A DNA stretch of 64,000 nucleotides. It comes from Dryocosmus kuriphilus (taxonomy: Eukaryota > Arthropoda > Insecta > Hymenoptera > Cynipidae). Location of the stretch: NCBI GenBank assembly GCA_038277395.1, contig CM076190.1, forward strand, positions 232,964,618 to 233,028,617, given 5' to 3'. This document shows, one piece after another, positions 22,614 through 34,375 of the stretch (position 1 is the first letter of the stretch; every line of letters begins with the position of its first letter). A program made the translations under genes and the position numbers. The notes under the pieces were generated by a model, which saw only the letters and a program-made list of their open reading frames with translations, ran no database searches and was not told the origin of the DNA.

Positions 22614-23113
22614 NNNNNNNNNNNNNNNNNNNNNNNNNNNNNNNNNNNNNNNNNNNNNNNNNNNNNNNNNNNNNNNNNNNNNNNNNNNNNNNNNNNNNNN
22701 NNNNNNNNNNNNNNNNNNNNNNNNNNNNNNNNNNNNNNNNNNNNNNNNNNNNNNNNNNNNNNNNNNNNNNNNNNNNNNNNNNNNNNNNNNNNNNNNNNNN
22801 NNNNNNNNNNNNNNNNNNNNNNNNNNNNNNNNNNNNNNNNNNNNNNNNNNNNNNNNNNNNNNNNNNNNNNNNNNNNNNNNNNNNNNNNNNNNNNNNNNNN
22901 NNNNNNNNNNNNNNNNNNNNNNNNNNNNNNNNNNNNNNNNNNNNNNNNNNNNNNNNNNNNNNNNNNNNNNNNNNNNNNNNNNNNNNNNNNNNNNNNNNNN
23001 NNNNNNNNNNNNNNNNNNNNNNNNNNNNNNNNNNNNNNNNNNNNNNNNNNNNNNNNNNNNNNNNNNNNNNNNNNNNNNNNNNNNNNNNNNNNNNNNNNNN
23101 NNNNNNNNNNNNN
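22614..23113. other. Assembly gap (500 N)
   Basis: Exactly 500 N, a conventional placeholder, so the true size is unknown. Open frames drawn across it are artefacts. Confidence 1.
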
Positions 23114-23848
23114 ACAATTTATCTGTAATAGCTGGTTAAATTATAACTTATCAATAACTTCAAGAACTTTATTTATTAATTGATCAGAAGTGATCAATAA
23201 ACTGACCTTGAATTGACACCAAACCAATATATTGAGTAAAATGGTCTCCATAAAAATATCCAAATTTTTCATTAGCAAAGGTAAACCAGTCAATAGAGAA
23301 ACATGCTAAATCATTACATTGAAAATAAGGAGTCTATTCTTCTTAAATGTCGTCCTGAATAGAATCTGCAAAATAAAGATTTAATTCAAAAGATCTAAAT
23401 TACTTATTAGGTATCAAATTTTGATTCAGGATATTAACTGAGTGCTTTAAGCGAACTGCATAACAACAGTGCACGTGAGCCTTCCAAAATTTTTAGTTGC
23501 AATAATTGTCAAAAGTCAGCAATTAGTGGTCACGCGGGCTGCGTCTTGCCGGGACGCAAGTTCAACGCTCGAGGTGCAGACTCAGCTGAAAACCCTCTCT
23601 AAAGTCGTGAATACCATAGACGACGAGGCAAGTCAATTCCCTGTCTTGACAGCATTCACCGCCAGCATCTGGCCCGTGTTAGTAGCCCGGTACGTTTGGG
23701 GACTTGATGCCCATGCTCCGTCGGAGTTTTTGCTCGCGCTTCTCTGAGTCGCGGTTGTCGTCCGAATAACGCCGAGTACTAAAAGGGTGTGCAATGTCCC
23801 GAGGGTTTTAACGACGCAAAACCAGAAAACTCAACCATAGTTTAGTGT
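23114..23848. other. Unassigned sequence left of element 2
   Basis: AT-rich to about 23,460, then more GC-rich. A 92-codon frame (23,469-23,747) has no recognisable motif and no ATG, so I do not call it a gene. The GC-rich part could be the U3 side of the 5' LTR of element 2, but it does not match the sequence left of the 3' repeat at 30,960. Confidence 0.4.
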
Positions 23849-24012
23849 GCTTTGTTTATACGGCGCAGAGGGTACATGTAAAATACCAAGGACTGGAATC
23901 TATTAGGGGAAAGAATTGTGAATGCGAATTCGGGTGAAAACTCGCTGCTAGGAGAAGTGAATAGATAATCGGTGGATCGTGAGCGGAAGTGCCCGGACCA
24001 GAGATCACTAAC
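23849..24012 (+). repeat. Candidate 5' LTR segment of element 2
   Basis: About 165 bp similar to 30,962-31,131 on the other side of the element, both containing GAATTCGGGTGA, GATAATCGGTGGATCGTGAGC and ending GACCAGAGATCACTAACA. Similarity stops sharply on the left, so this may be only the R-U5 part of the LTR or a rearranged LTR. Confidence 0.55.
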
Positions 24013-24037
24013 ATGCCCGAAACATTGCCGTAACTAT

Positions 24038-25175
24038 TGGAAATTAAAATCTGAACTAATTAAATGGAAGTGCAGAGAGGTTAAGCAAGCCTAACTGGAC
24101 AGCTGAAGCCTCCCCAAGGTTCACTCTGCATGCCTAACTGCACAGCGTGTGTTTGGCTTCCTCTTAAATATTTTGAAAATAGAAGGTTAGAAAATAGCTT
24201 GATTGGGTTAAATATTTGTGAAAATAGAAGGTTAGAAAATAGCTTGATTGGGTTGTTTCTATCAGTGTATGTCAGTGCATGTGAAAGGGAACTAGGCAAG
24301 CCTAACTAGCCACTCGACACCCTCTCCAAGCGGCAATTTGCAAGCCTAACTGGTCAACAGTTGTTCGGCTTCCACTTTTCTGTAATATATGCCAGTTCCA
24401 AATTCGGGTTATTAAAACCTGTAGTGAAGGGAGCGGTTTGAGCTATTGCCAACCGTACGGTTCAATTTCCACGAAAAGTGATAGAATTGTTTCGAGTTTT
24501 ATTTATTTTAATAAATCGAGTTCGAACCATTTCCGTGATTATAAGAAATTAAAACTTGAACTAATTAAACGGAAATGCTGAGAGGTTAAGCAAGACTAAC
24601 TGACCAGCTCAAACCTCTCCCAAGGTTCACTCTGCAAGCCTAAATGGCCAACGTGTGTTCGGTTCCTTTTAATTATTTCTGAAAGTAGAAGGTTAGGAAA
24701 TAGCTTGATTGGGTTGTTTCTAGGAATTTATTTAACTGGATGTGCAAGGGGGATAGGCAAGCCTAACTGGGCAGTGGACAACCTCTCCGACGGTAAATTT
24801 GCGAGCCTTACTGGCCAGCGGTTGATCGGCTTCCAATGATCTGTACTATATACGACTGCCAAGTTCGGGTTACTAAAACCTGTAGTAAAGTGAGTGGTTT
24901 GAGCTATTGCCAAATTTAGGGTTCAATATCCGTGACAAGCCATAGAATTCTTTCGAGTTTTACTTATTGTAATAAATTTAAGTCGAAAAATGTCTGCGAT
25001 TACAGGAAACTAAATCTGAATAAATTAAGTGGAAGTGCAGAGAGGTTAAGAAAGTCTAGCTCACCAGTTGAATCCTCTCCCAAGTTTCACTCTGCAAGCC
25101 TAACTGGCCAGCGTGTGATCGGTTTCCCCTTAATTATTTCGGAAAATAGGAAAGTTAAAAATTCGCTTGATTGAC
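24038..25175 (+). repeat. Leader tandem repeats of element 2
   Basis: About 2.3 copies of a 460-505 bp unit (starts near 24,041, 24,546 and 25,007), each made of two related halves with GCAAGCCTAACTGG, CTCTCC and a CGGCTTCC end. A 35-bp block (GAAGGTTAGAAAATAGCTTG core) is further doubled at 24,174-24,252. The array fills the space between the candidate 5' LTR and the first ORF, where gypsy-type elements keep their long leader. No protein frame is supported. Confidence 0.75.
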
Positions 25176-25240
25176 TAACAATATTAAGAAGTGATAAATA
25201 AGATCGATCGCTTAAGGTGTCACTTCCCTATGTTACAGTC

Positions 25241-25519
25241 ATGGCTCAGGGGACCCAGAAACGGAAGTCAAAACCTAGGGTGGAAAAGCGACAGCGATCA
25301 CGAAAGCTTAAAAATAAAGTGGAGACCGTAACAGAAAGTTTTCTTAACAACAAGATCATAGTGCACGTGGTAGAAACTGTAGTTCAACCCTCGGGGGAAA
25401 CTATAACAATTCCGATTAACATTCGATTCGTGAAACCGCCACCGCTAAGGCAGGAAGACATATTCACTGAGTACGAATCCCCCCTAAGAATTCCACTGCT
25501 TATTCAACACTCTCATTAA
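25241..25519 (+). CDS. Basic ORF at the gag position of element 2
   Basis: Starts at ATG 25241 (MAQGTQKRKSKPRVEKRQR), 92 codons, very Lys/Arg-rich at the N-terminus, then a more hydrophobic part (IIVHVVETVV, ITIPINIRFVKPPPL). No gag or nucleocapsid motif is recognised. Its place, after the leader and before protease, suggests the start of gag or a small basic accessory protein. Everything from 25,520 to about 26,330 after it is closed in all frames. Confidence 0.4.
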   Translation: MAQGTQKRKSKPRVEKRQRSRKLKNKVETVTESFLNNKIIVHVVETVVQPSGETITIPINIRFVKPPPLRQEDIFTEYESPLRIPLLIQHSH

Positions 25520-26329
25520 CAAGGCCCAACAAAAGGTGGGCAAAATTAACACACCTACAGCAAGCGAGAAAATTCCCAACCATGATCGGCCTCAAAGTCA
25601 GATCGAGATCGTGATGTTCTCATCCGATAGTGAGAGTTATTGTGGCACAGATTTCTATGACCCTTAACCGCATGTTTACGACCAAGAAGCCGAAATTTTT
25701 TAATCTTGTATGGTGCGATAATTTCTTACTAGCTCATCCTATTTGCTGCATCTTCCATTCTGTATCACTAGGATAGCGAGGTGGAGAGATAGAGAAAGTG
25801 GGGTTATTGGCATAGTCTAAAAAGTGTGTTTTTATTGGAATCGCAGTGACTTGTTGGACTTATTCGAGATTGAACTCTAAGTTAAGTGCTCGCCGAACGA
25901 GCTAAGCCAGAGCTTGACGCGAGCGTGGTTTGTACATTGTAGGATAAGCTATGTGATACTGTAATATATGATATAATTCGTTTTCTCTCGAACAGTAATC
26001 TTGCTCAATGCCTGTGTTGAGCTGAATAATTATGTATGCGTTGCAGGGGTAGTGCGAATCAGTACAGTAGCACGATCTAAGTCTTCGATTGCAAACAATT
26101 ACTCGCGCTAAATAGAAATCGCTTATTACCCTATGGTGTTGAATTTATTATGGTTTGAATTCAACTAGCTTTGGTGATTTCTATATCATGGTCTGAAAGA
26201 TAGAAACTGACTTCCAAAGGTTTCATAATGCCCACGTTCTGCAACGATCCCCCGGCTTTTAAAGAACCAGCGGCAATAACTCTCTACGCTCCGTTTTTCC
26301 GAAGGGGAAATGTTAGATTAAAATTTTGT

Positions 26330-26500
26330 CCGGAAACTTTACATTTGTCCCTGAAAGTGAACTACTCGTAGGATTCACAACACATCCGATGGTCAATCAC
26401 CATCTAGGGTCACTCGTTATCGAGTCCGTGGGTACGAGAGATTTAAAGATAAGCAATCAGAATGTCACGTGCGAAATTATCATATCCCCTACCCAATATT
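26330..26500 (+). pseudogene. pol: Protease remnant of element 2
   Basis: A frame reads HHLGSLVIESVGTRDLKIS then NQNVTCEIII, the same region as the fragment at 1-242. It breaks at about 26,490 where RT residues follow in another frame. Confidence 0.5.
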
Positions 26501-26552
26501 ATTGACATCCAAGATCGAATGGGAATTGTCCAGTATTCCTCAGTTTTCAACA
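26462..26552 (+). pseudogene. pol: RT remnant of element 2 (catalytic region deleted)
   Basis: Reads LSYPLPNIIDIQDRMGIVQY then SSVF, the block just before the first RT aspartate in element 1 (AYPLPNIMDIL, YCSVFDLASGYYQ). After SSVF the sequence changes to linker sequence, so almost all of RT and RNase H are deleted between 26,550 and the linker. Confidence 0.6.
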
Positions 26553-27080
26553 AAAAACATCGAGGCGGTCCCTACTCCAAATCCCGCATATGGCACCTAC
26601 TTCATTTGCTCGCTCAAATCCGCAGACAATGGAGGTACAACCTGTCATCCCACAGGCTGAGACAAGAGTGAATCTATACAAAACGAATCTTAGGGGCCTA
26701 CCGGCTCAAGACGATGTTAGACAAAAATATAATTCCTCTACAGTGACCCCAGTGTTAACTCCAGTTAGAGCCTCTCTACGCGTGGAGACGCCTTATATTG
26801 ATCCGCACACTCCATCTTCAAAAGAGGAGAGTGACACCAACCAACCAACCGCTAGTCACACAAGAATTGGAAGGTTCTGTTTCACCCCCTTCTTGCGTTC
26901 TCCATGAGTGGACTGAGCCAATGACGTATCGACGTGATCACTACGCCCACTTTATTGCGGAATGTCTTGAACCAACGAATCCAATTTTTAAACTACTAAT
27001 TGCCGGTGATCGCGTGAAACCTGAAGAATTGTGGGAAAAGCGGCATTGAAAGGGGCAAGTGCTAGTGACTCGCTCCAGTA
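26553..27080 (+). pseudogene. RNase H-integrase linker of element 2
   Basis: Overlapping frames, the second with VLHEWTEPMTYRRDHYAHF and PTNPIFKLLIAGDRV, aligning with 5330-5520 of element 1. The linker is far shorter than the 1.8 kb of element 1, so either element 2 lost part or element 1 gained some. Confidence 0.5.
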
Positions 27081-27081
27081 A

Positions 27082-28371
27082 ATGCGAAACATAGTCCATC
27101 GTTATAAGGAAGAATCATTTTGTCAATCTCGGTTGGGGGGATGTCGCACAAGGGCGAAGGGGCCTAAAAATAGCATTAATCAGAGACCAGAACGGAGCAT
27201 GTCATACAGCCAATTCAAGCGACTTTTTAGGTTACATACCCCACAAAAAGTTAGCGGAGTAGTTGCTAAACGATATATTCGGGGTGTTTGGACCGTCATT
27301 ACGATATTTTATGGGAAAATAGATGTCCCGCAGGAGGAATTGCGTCGGAAGTTAGTTTCTGAGTACCATAACGGTCTTCCAAGCCGACAAAAAGGTGTAA
27401 CTAAAACATACCAGCGTCTCCGAGATCAATATATGTGGACGGAAATGCGAAAAGATGTGACCAACTACGTTCGAGAGTGTAACAGTTGTCTTGAAAACAA
27501 ATTAACACGGGCCCGTAGACGCGAGCCCATGGATATTACGGATACCCCTTGAGGAGTATTTGATAGGGTCTGTCTTGACACCTTTGGCAAACTAGCGAGT
27601 ACCCACCGCGGTAATAGATACATTCCTACCATGCGGGGCCATGTTCTCCAAGCTGTGTATCGCAGTACCGATCACAGACATAAAAAGGAACACTGTATCT
27701 CATGCCGTTGCCAAGAATCTGTTTGCACACTACGGAGCTTCCCGCTGCATCCTCACGGAGTGCGGAGGATGCTTTTTCAGTAAACTTATGAGAAAGCTGG
27801 AGAAGGTATTCGGGGTTAAGCAATTAACCACGTCGGGATATTGGCCCCAGATCAACGGCTCACTTGAGCGCAGCCACGTTGCTTTAACAGATTATGTAAA
27901 ACACTAAGAAAACGATTACGTTGACTGAGTCCAGCCATTGCCCCTAGCGATGTTCGCGTACAAATCTTCTGTCTATGAATCAACGCACATCACCCCGTTT
28001 AAATTACTTTATGGACATGTCGCGCGTATGCCAGGTTTCTTCCCACCTGCCGACAAAGTGGAAACCTATGGACCTATCTTCGAGACGTGATAGTCCGTTT
28101 GACAGAAATTCAAAGGATAGCAGCGCAAAATATGATCCGAGCAAAACAGCGCTCAAGATTAAGCTACGATAAGAAATCCCTGTCGCTGTATGCCGAGGTT
28201 GAAGACAGAGTGATTTTTTTCAATGACGTACACCTGAATAATTTCAACATGCGAGCCACTAGAACTTATACCATCGTGGGCTTTACAGACAATCATAATA
28301 TAATTCTCGAAGCCGACGATGGTGCAAGATTCTCTAAACACGCGGACAAGCTCTTGGTTGCTCACTGTTAA
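27082..28371 (+). pseudogene. pol: Integrase of element 2
   Basis: 27,082-27,552 carries the zinc domain (SEYHNGLPSRQKGVTKTYQR, VRECNSCLENK). The first His and the C-x-x-C survive, but the second His of the usual G-H-x-G-V-T reads Q. A TGA follows at about 27,550, then frameshifts. Core: CLDTFGKL (Asp), LTECGGCFFSKL (the second Asp reads Glu), INGSLERSH (Glu intact). The C-terminal part ends at 28,371 (YTIVGFTDNHNIILEADDG, KHADKLLVAHC). The defects differ from those of element 1, so the two copies decayed independently. Confidence 0.75.
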
Positions 28372-28559
28372 GCGCACTAGACCTTTATATAAGAATGTCT
28401 GAATGCATGTACAAAAATGTGTGTTAATGCCTCGTCCATTTTCAAGTGTTGACTCCTAATTTAGTTCAACAGGTTTATTCGGTCAGTGCATCTGTAGCCT
28501 AATGCGAACAAAAACAATGTACATGCATAGTCGTCAGCGCACTTCGCCTGCCCTCGTCA

Positions 28560-30010
28560 GCTCCTAGATCATTTCTATGCTAGCAGAAGGTACCAACGAT
28601 CACCTTCAGCTTCAGTCGAGCACGGGGATGTACTAGGATTATCAAGGGCAGGTGCGGATAAAGGCTACCAGCTGGCGTATTAACACCTTCCTACATGTTA
28701 ACAAGATCTACGGCTTTTTGAGCTGCCACGAAACTATGGTAAAAGTATTACCTAGATATTGTCGACTTACGCTGAAAGAGGAATGCAACGGTGACATCAC
28801 CAGTTACGACCGACAGCCTAAATTAAACGCAGCCGTTCGGTTGAAGGACATCATTCAACAGGGTTTCGAAGAGGTGACTCGTCATTCGACTAGGAAATTA
28901 CCCATCACCTTACTCTGTGGTACGAGGTCAAGAAGAGCCGCATAGATGTTGGGATTCCTTGGCAGATTGGTCGGTCGATTGGCAGGGTTGCCCACGTATG
29001 ATGATTCCCAGAGTATGAAATCTAAGATCAACGATTCACGCATATATCCCTAGAGGAAAACAAGCACACGTATATGCTAGTAACCATAGAATATCGTAGA
29101 AGCTGCAAGGGAACCCAGGACCCTTTGCAATGGCCTATTTCCAATCTACGAGGCGACTCAACCTTCGTGCGAACTTCAACTACTAAGCCACCCAAATATT
29201 GCGTCATTTATTTTGTGCGACATCCAAGTTTCCTACAACCATCTGCCCTTATGGCAGGTTACACCATCACTCAACGGTTGGATTTATTCTACCAAGAGCC
29301 CATTGGACTCTGAGATACGTTGTTTTAAATTAGCCAGCGTGAGAATAAGGCTACATTAATTGGGATTGGCCCGACCTTCACCCGGATACACTTGAAGGAC
29401 AGCTATAGTAACATTACCTGGACTTGAACCTATCGCCGGGACAACAATCGTCATCTACGAACCAGCTGTTCATTTGGAATTGATCAAAATATCCATTAAA
29501 TTACTACAACACAAAGTCATAGGAACCTGCACTCACTCTGCAACAGAAATATCGATAATGAAGCAAAATGATCCCATAAAACAGAAAGGCAAGGAAACTT
29601 TGAAACAATTGGAGCAAAAGTTATATGAGTTTAGCTCCCAATGGCAAGTGCAGACAATTCAGTGAAACTTCATACATGGATCCTATGTAGGCATTGGACT
29701 GCTGGCTTCACTGTTCCTTTTGCATCTACATCATTTCAAACTGCTGACCATTGGAGTTATACGCTGTACTTGTGTACGGCAAAAATGAATAACAAACGAC
29801 ACACATGGATCAACAAGATATGTGGTGTCATCACCCCAAGTGCATCTCACTGAACCTTTGTCATCAGATGGATCAATGGAAGCTCTACAAATCTCGAGAG
29901 AGAGGCGGGAGACAGTTTCTTCGGAGATTAACCCTGTTTCAGCGCCACAATTTAGTCAACAATACAGGCTCTTCAACCTGCCTAGGTTAGTGCACATGAT
30001 CCCGTGACAC
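28560..30010 (+). pseudogene. env: Env-like gene remnant of element 2
   Basis: 28,652-28,945 matches element 1 env (WRINTFLHVNKIYGFL, YCRLTLKEECN) and keeps an Arg-rich site (RSRRA) followed by a stop and LGFLGRLVG. A gap relative to element 1 of roughly 0.6 kb follows near 29,035, after which the C-terminal ectodomain continues with many stops to about 30,010. The left edge of the 13.8-kb duplication (28,964) falls inside this gene, so its 3' part occurs again at 42,729-43,775. Confidence 0.6.
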
Positions 30011-30399
30011 TAAGACTTCGTAGCACACCCGTATTACAACAAACCTCTTAAGGGAACCAACAGCTCGTCTAGTACACAAGTGGAGCATTCTGTGCTGTGA
30101 AAAAGAAACCGAATTTCTAGTCCAAATTTGCTAGTTGTTAGTGGAATAAGAATGTGTTGTGTTAAACGTTTACATTCTCTATTGTAAAGTAAGAAAGAAT
30201 GACGAACTCTATTATTGGACACTAAGGTTTAAATTGTCCTGTAGACAATAAATAGGTTAAGTATATTTGAAGAATTTCGAAGAGCAAGTTTCCAGGGGGA
30301 CAAAAGTGCGCTTATCTGATGCATTGACGAATGTTAGTATTAAGCTAAGTGAAATAGTAAGCTGAAGGCAAGACGCTCTTCATGGGCACAGATAACAAT

Positions 30400-30665
30400 C
30401 AGTGACGATAGTTTACATTCCAGGACAGGTTTGTTACGGTAGGCATCGCCGATAATGGGTTCGATCTATTAACAGGAACAAAATTAGCGCTGCCTATGCG
30501 TAATATAACTAATAAATCCTGTCTCCGGGTATACTGTCTCTTCGTTCAGCTTATATCATATACACGATCACTGGACTAAGTGCCCAGTGAGAGAGAAAGA
30601 GAGAAAAGTGTCAAAGGTGTGGCAGAGCGTACGAGAACAGCGACTATTGTCGACGCCGTCTACAC
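30400..30665 (+). other. 3' non-coding tract of element 2, shared with element 1
   Basis: 30,418-30,460 and 30,571-30,661 match 9195-9235 and 9352-9440. The GAGAGAGAAAGAGAG stretch is polypurine-rich and could include the polypurine tract before the 3' LTR, but no LTR start is clear. Confidence 0.5.
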
Positions 30666-30959
30666 GCCGGAAAAAAAAACAAGGAGAGAAGCACGTCGAA
30701 AGCGTACCTTCTTTTTACTATGCTCCGCGGGTATTCGTGGTGATTCGTAGGACCACCGAAAGTCAAGTAACAAATTCAGTTGTTATTAAAAACCAAAATG
30801 TTATATAGATGACTTTCTTAAGTCTCAGTGAGCTACCCAAATCCCGAATTTCAGAAATTACTGAATGAGATTAAAATTATTAATAACTTGCAAGCATAAT
30901 CTTTAGCCTTTAAGAACAGAACGAAATCAATATAGAATAATTTAATTAATTGGACAAGT

Positions 30960-31131
30960 TCAGTGCTTTGTGCATTCTGCCCAGAGGGTACTTGTAATGT
31001 ACCGAGGACTAGAAACAACTGAGGCAAAGAACTGTGAATGTGAATTCGGGTGACAAGTCGCGGGTAGGAGAAGTGAGTGGATAATCGGTGGATCGTGAGC
31101 AGAAGTGCCTGACCAGAGATCACTAACATCC
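30960..31131 (+). repeat. Candidate 3' LTR segment of element 2
   Basis: Direct-repeat partner of 23,849-24,012, same orientation. Flanking bases after CACTAACA differ (TCCAACAAG here, TGCCCGAAA there), fitting an LTR end. The length of the full LTR is unknown. Confidence 0.55.
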
Positions 31132-31175
31132 AACAAGTTCAGGCATACCATACTGTAATATGAAGTGCACGGCCT

Positions 31176-31178
<3 letters not shown>

Positions 31179-31206
<28 letters not shown>
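31179..31206. repeat. (CT)14 microsatellite
   Basis: Pure CT tract just right of the candidate 3' LTR. The paralogous tract at 44,943-44,972 has one more unit. Confidence 0.95.
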
Positions 31207-31210
<4 letters not shown>

Positions 31211-31814
31211 CTGCAGAAGCCAAGCGGTCAACTGTATCTTACATTGTACTTGATCGAATCCACCACCTTTTGTTGAAACATTTACATTTGTTAATCATGC
31301 CCGTCAGTTTGTGATTAGTGTGCGGTAACAACTAAGGTTTTGGCTACTTTTTAATGAATATTATTTCCCTGCATTGAACAAAGTTTCCTTAACCATGATT
31401 TATTTGAACCTTAACCGCTTCTGAATTTAGAATCACGGTGTTATTGTTATTATGTAGAGTATCGGTACTTCGCAAAGGCAGGAACGGACACGGCGAACAG
31501 ATTGGGAACGCTCGTTCGTAACAAGAGATTTGCAAACCTCTTTAGGCTAGAATTTTAATTAAAAAGACAATTAAGCACAGTCGCAAAGAAAAATTAAAAA
31601 AACATTATATAAATAACAAAATAATTACAAATCACATTTATTCGAAGATATAAGAATTGGTAAGGAACAAATAGGTAGTTAAAAATTTGTTGATTAATTA
31701 TTGATAAGTGTCAGTGAGTCGAATAACATTTTTAAAATATTAGATGACATGCTCACAACGGGGTACAAGCTATACTGAGCGAGCGATGACATCAAACTTT
31801 TCCTCGTACATGCA
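31207..31814. other. AT-rich non-coding DNA
   Basis: No frame, exon or mobile-element end recognised. Repeated at about 44,973-45,578. Confidence 0.5.
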
Positions 31815-33440
31815 CTGTAACGGGTATTACCTTTTTAACCTGGTCCGTATTCACTCCGGGCAATAACGCCTGGCCTGGTGTGGCCCAGGATGAAACCAGG
31901 TTACAAGATGATTATCACTTACCTGCCTCCTTTGCCGCGACCCGATGAATGGAATAAACCGCATTCGTATCTCAAAAACTATCGACATGCGAAGTTCATT
32001 TATTACATTCCTTGGAACCAGATAGGGCCTACCCTATCCGAACTCCTTCGGCTATTCCTTCACGGCAGACAGGCACGCTAGCTTATTTATTACGAAATAG
32101 ACGGAGCGGGTGGGGCCACGTGAGTGAGAATTTCGTTTTGAATAAGCACGTGACCCCGAATATCGTTTTTCAATCAAACGAATCCTTTATTAAAGATGTA
32201 ACTAATGACGAATTCGGTATGAGCATTAAAAATTTTTTCGCTTTGTAGGAAAAAATTATAATTTCAAATAGCTCACCGCGCACTGTACCGGAACTTCCCC
32301 ACCAATGCGAGAGCTTTTCGACACTCTCAGTTTAACTGTTACATTTTATTCTCAGAAGCACAGAAAGGACAGACCGGCTCGTCAGAAGGACCCACTATCG
32401 ACAATATGGCCGCCCGAGACACCCACATCGGCATGATGCCATCCGACGTTCTTTATCTTGTGCACACCCCTTGGCTCTCGCGAGAAACTCCCGCCTCCAC
32501 TAGTCTAAAGTCGGGCTTTGAGCCGGGTGTTCCCTGACCTCCGGGTGTCGCAGGGTTCTCGATCGGCTTTCAATACACTGTTTTACGCATACGCGGTCGA
32601 CAGTGTCTTACCGCGTGGGCTTTGCTTCTCGAGGCTGAGAGCACTCACGGAATTGCTACTGGGATTACCACCTACCTTGAGGCCTCTGCACCAAGTCTTC
32701 CGCTTCCACTCGATCCATCCTTCCGGCCTCCTCGACAGGGTTTCAACTTTCAATTCTCTTTAGTGGACTGGGGTTCGCTTCGAAATCTTTCTCCTACCAA
32801 GTCGTCCCCGAGCCAAGAACGCGAGTGAAGCGTCTCTCGTCTGCTCGAGCTACCTTCCCTCACTTTCTAGTCGGGCCGCCACCATCCCGTGTTACGGTTA
32901 CTGATTCACTTACTGGGAATGATCCGGCTTCGTCGGCTGTAACCGTCCATGTGCGTTTCAACTTCGTCACCGCGGAACTATCAGGCTTGTCTCCATGGCT
33001 TCGAGTACTACCATTGGTGGCGCGACCCGCGGCCGCTTGTCCATCCTTGCCCGGGTGGGGTTTGCTCGCTCGGGCACGGCGGTCGCCTTAGCACTCTGCT
33101 TCTCTTGACAAGCCGTGTCGTCGGCGTTCTGCGCTCGTTGTTGCTGTGCTCGCTGTCGCCTTCGGTGTCGTTCCTCATGCTCCTCTTTGGTGATCCAACC
33201 CCGGGACCAACGTCCTGTTGTTCATTCTATTGTTACAATTTAGTGTGGGCCCTCCTGGATCGCGGTTCTTATCGTGACGGTAGTAAAACTAATTTATTAT
33301 TCTACCCCTTAACACAGACTTGGGTCTTGACTGAACGGTAGGTCTGTTTAACTTGCGTGTTGACCACTAATTTCTTTGCTCGGAAGTCGGGCACGGGTTC
33401 GGCGAAACCCGTGGGGTCCATTCATATTTATTTGTCGTGC
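31815..33440. other. GC-rich block of unknown nature
   Basis: Conspicuously GC- and CpG-rich (densest 32,280-33,430) in otherwise AT-rich DNA. Several overlapping open frames on the + strand (for example 32,949-33,341, 130 codons) arise from base composition and show no recognisable domain. Possibilities are the LTR and leader of another retroelement, a CpG-rich promoter or 5' exon, or inserted foreign DNA. It lies about 0.9 kb upstream of the signal-peptide-like ORF. Confidence 0.4.
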
Positions 33441-33482
33441 TTTTCTTCCAAAACTTCGTTACAGCACCTATGGACCATCTTG

Positions 33483-33880
33483 CACAAATATTATTGTTGT
33501 CGTCCATGAGAGTATAAATAAGTACACACCAATGTGTTAAGGAGTCAAATTCACAAAGAATATAGAAATATCAATGATATAGTGCATATTTACCTTCCTC
33601 CTTATTTATACTATTTTAATTGAAGTTTTGATATACACATAAAAATAACTAAAAACAAATTTTCGATTGGGAAAAATTACTATATTGGATTTTAAAACCA
33701 ATCTGAAGAAACATCTCATTTCAAATGGTCCATATTAAATGCAATCAAAATTGTATAAATAAGAAGGAAGACATATATGCATTAAGTCATAGATATCTTC
33801 CTATTCTTCATGAATTTGACTCTTAATACATTCATATGTACGTATTTATACTCTCATGAACGACCCCATAATATTTGTGT
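33483..33880. mobile_element. Foldback MITE, 398 bp, copy 1
   Basis: Almost the whole element folds on itself. The left arm CACAAATATTAT..CATGAGAGTATAAATA..GTCAAATTCA..CCTTATTTATAC is mirrored on the right (GTATAAATAAGAAGGAAG..TGAATTTGACTCTTAA..TATACTCTCATG..ATAATATTTGTG). Arms of about 130 bp enclose an AT-rich core. No coding capacity and no clear target duplication. A non-autonomous inverted-repeat element of unassigned family. Confidence 0.75.
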
Positions 33881-34375
33881 GAGTTAGTCAACATGTGCGT
33901 ATACAAAGAAAAGTATTATACCATCGCCTGCTTAGTATCGCTTGTATCTCATTTCGAGCACGTCATCTAAAATTTTAGAATTGTTATTCGACTCGCTGAC
34001 CCTTATCAATGTCTATATTTAATAAAAATCTTTTTAACTATTGGTTCTTTACCGATGCTTACATTTTCGGTCAACGATTTTCGTGATTATTTTATTATTT
34101 ACATACTGTTTTTAGAATTTTTCTTTGTGATTGTGCTTAATTGTTTTTTTTTAATCATAATTCTAGCCTGAAGAGGTTGGATCAAACACATCAAAAAGCT
34201 TCAAAACTAAAATGCTTTGAAAACAAAACTTTGAAAACATAAAGTATAAAGAAGCAGAGTAAACAGTTGCTGAATAAAAAACAATTCTCCGATCGAATGT
34301 GGACCAACCAAACTAAACACGTGATAAGGTTACTAACAATATTCAAACAGGAAAAACGAAAAAAGTGGAGGGAAG
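33881..34375. other. AT-rich sequence upstream of the signal-peptide-like ORF
   Basis: No gene. Contains a pyrimidine stretch and acceptor-like CTAG at about 34,168 without a usable exon after it. A promoter for the next ORF could lie here but none can be named. Confidence 0.4.

Noticed and set aside
22434..23183. Long open frames across the N run
   Set aside because: They exist only because N translates without stops; the flanks belong to a Merlin element and unassigned DNA.
23469..23747. 92-codon frame left of element 2
   Set aside because: No ATG and no recognised motif; possibly LTR sequence.
32518..33341. Several 67-130 codon frames in the GC-rich block (and copies at 46,282-47,105)
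   Set aside because: Overlapping in different frames, no domain or splice pattern; expected from GC-rich composition.
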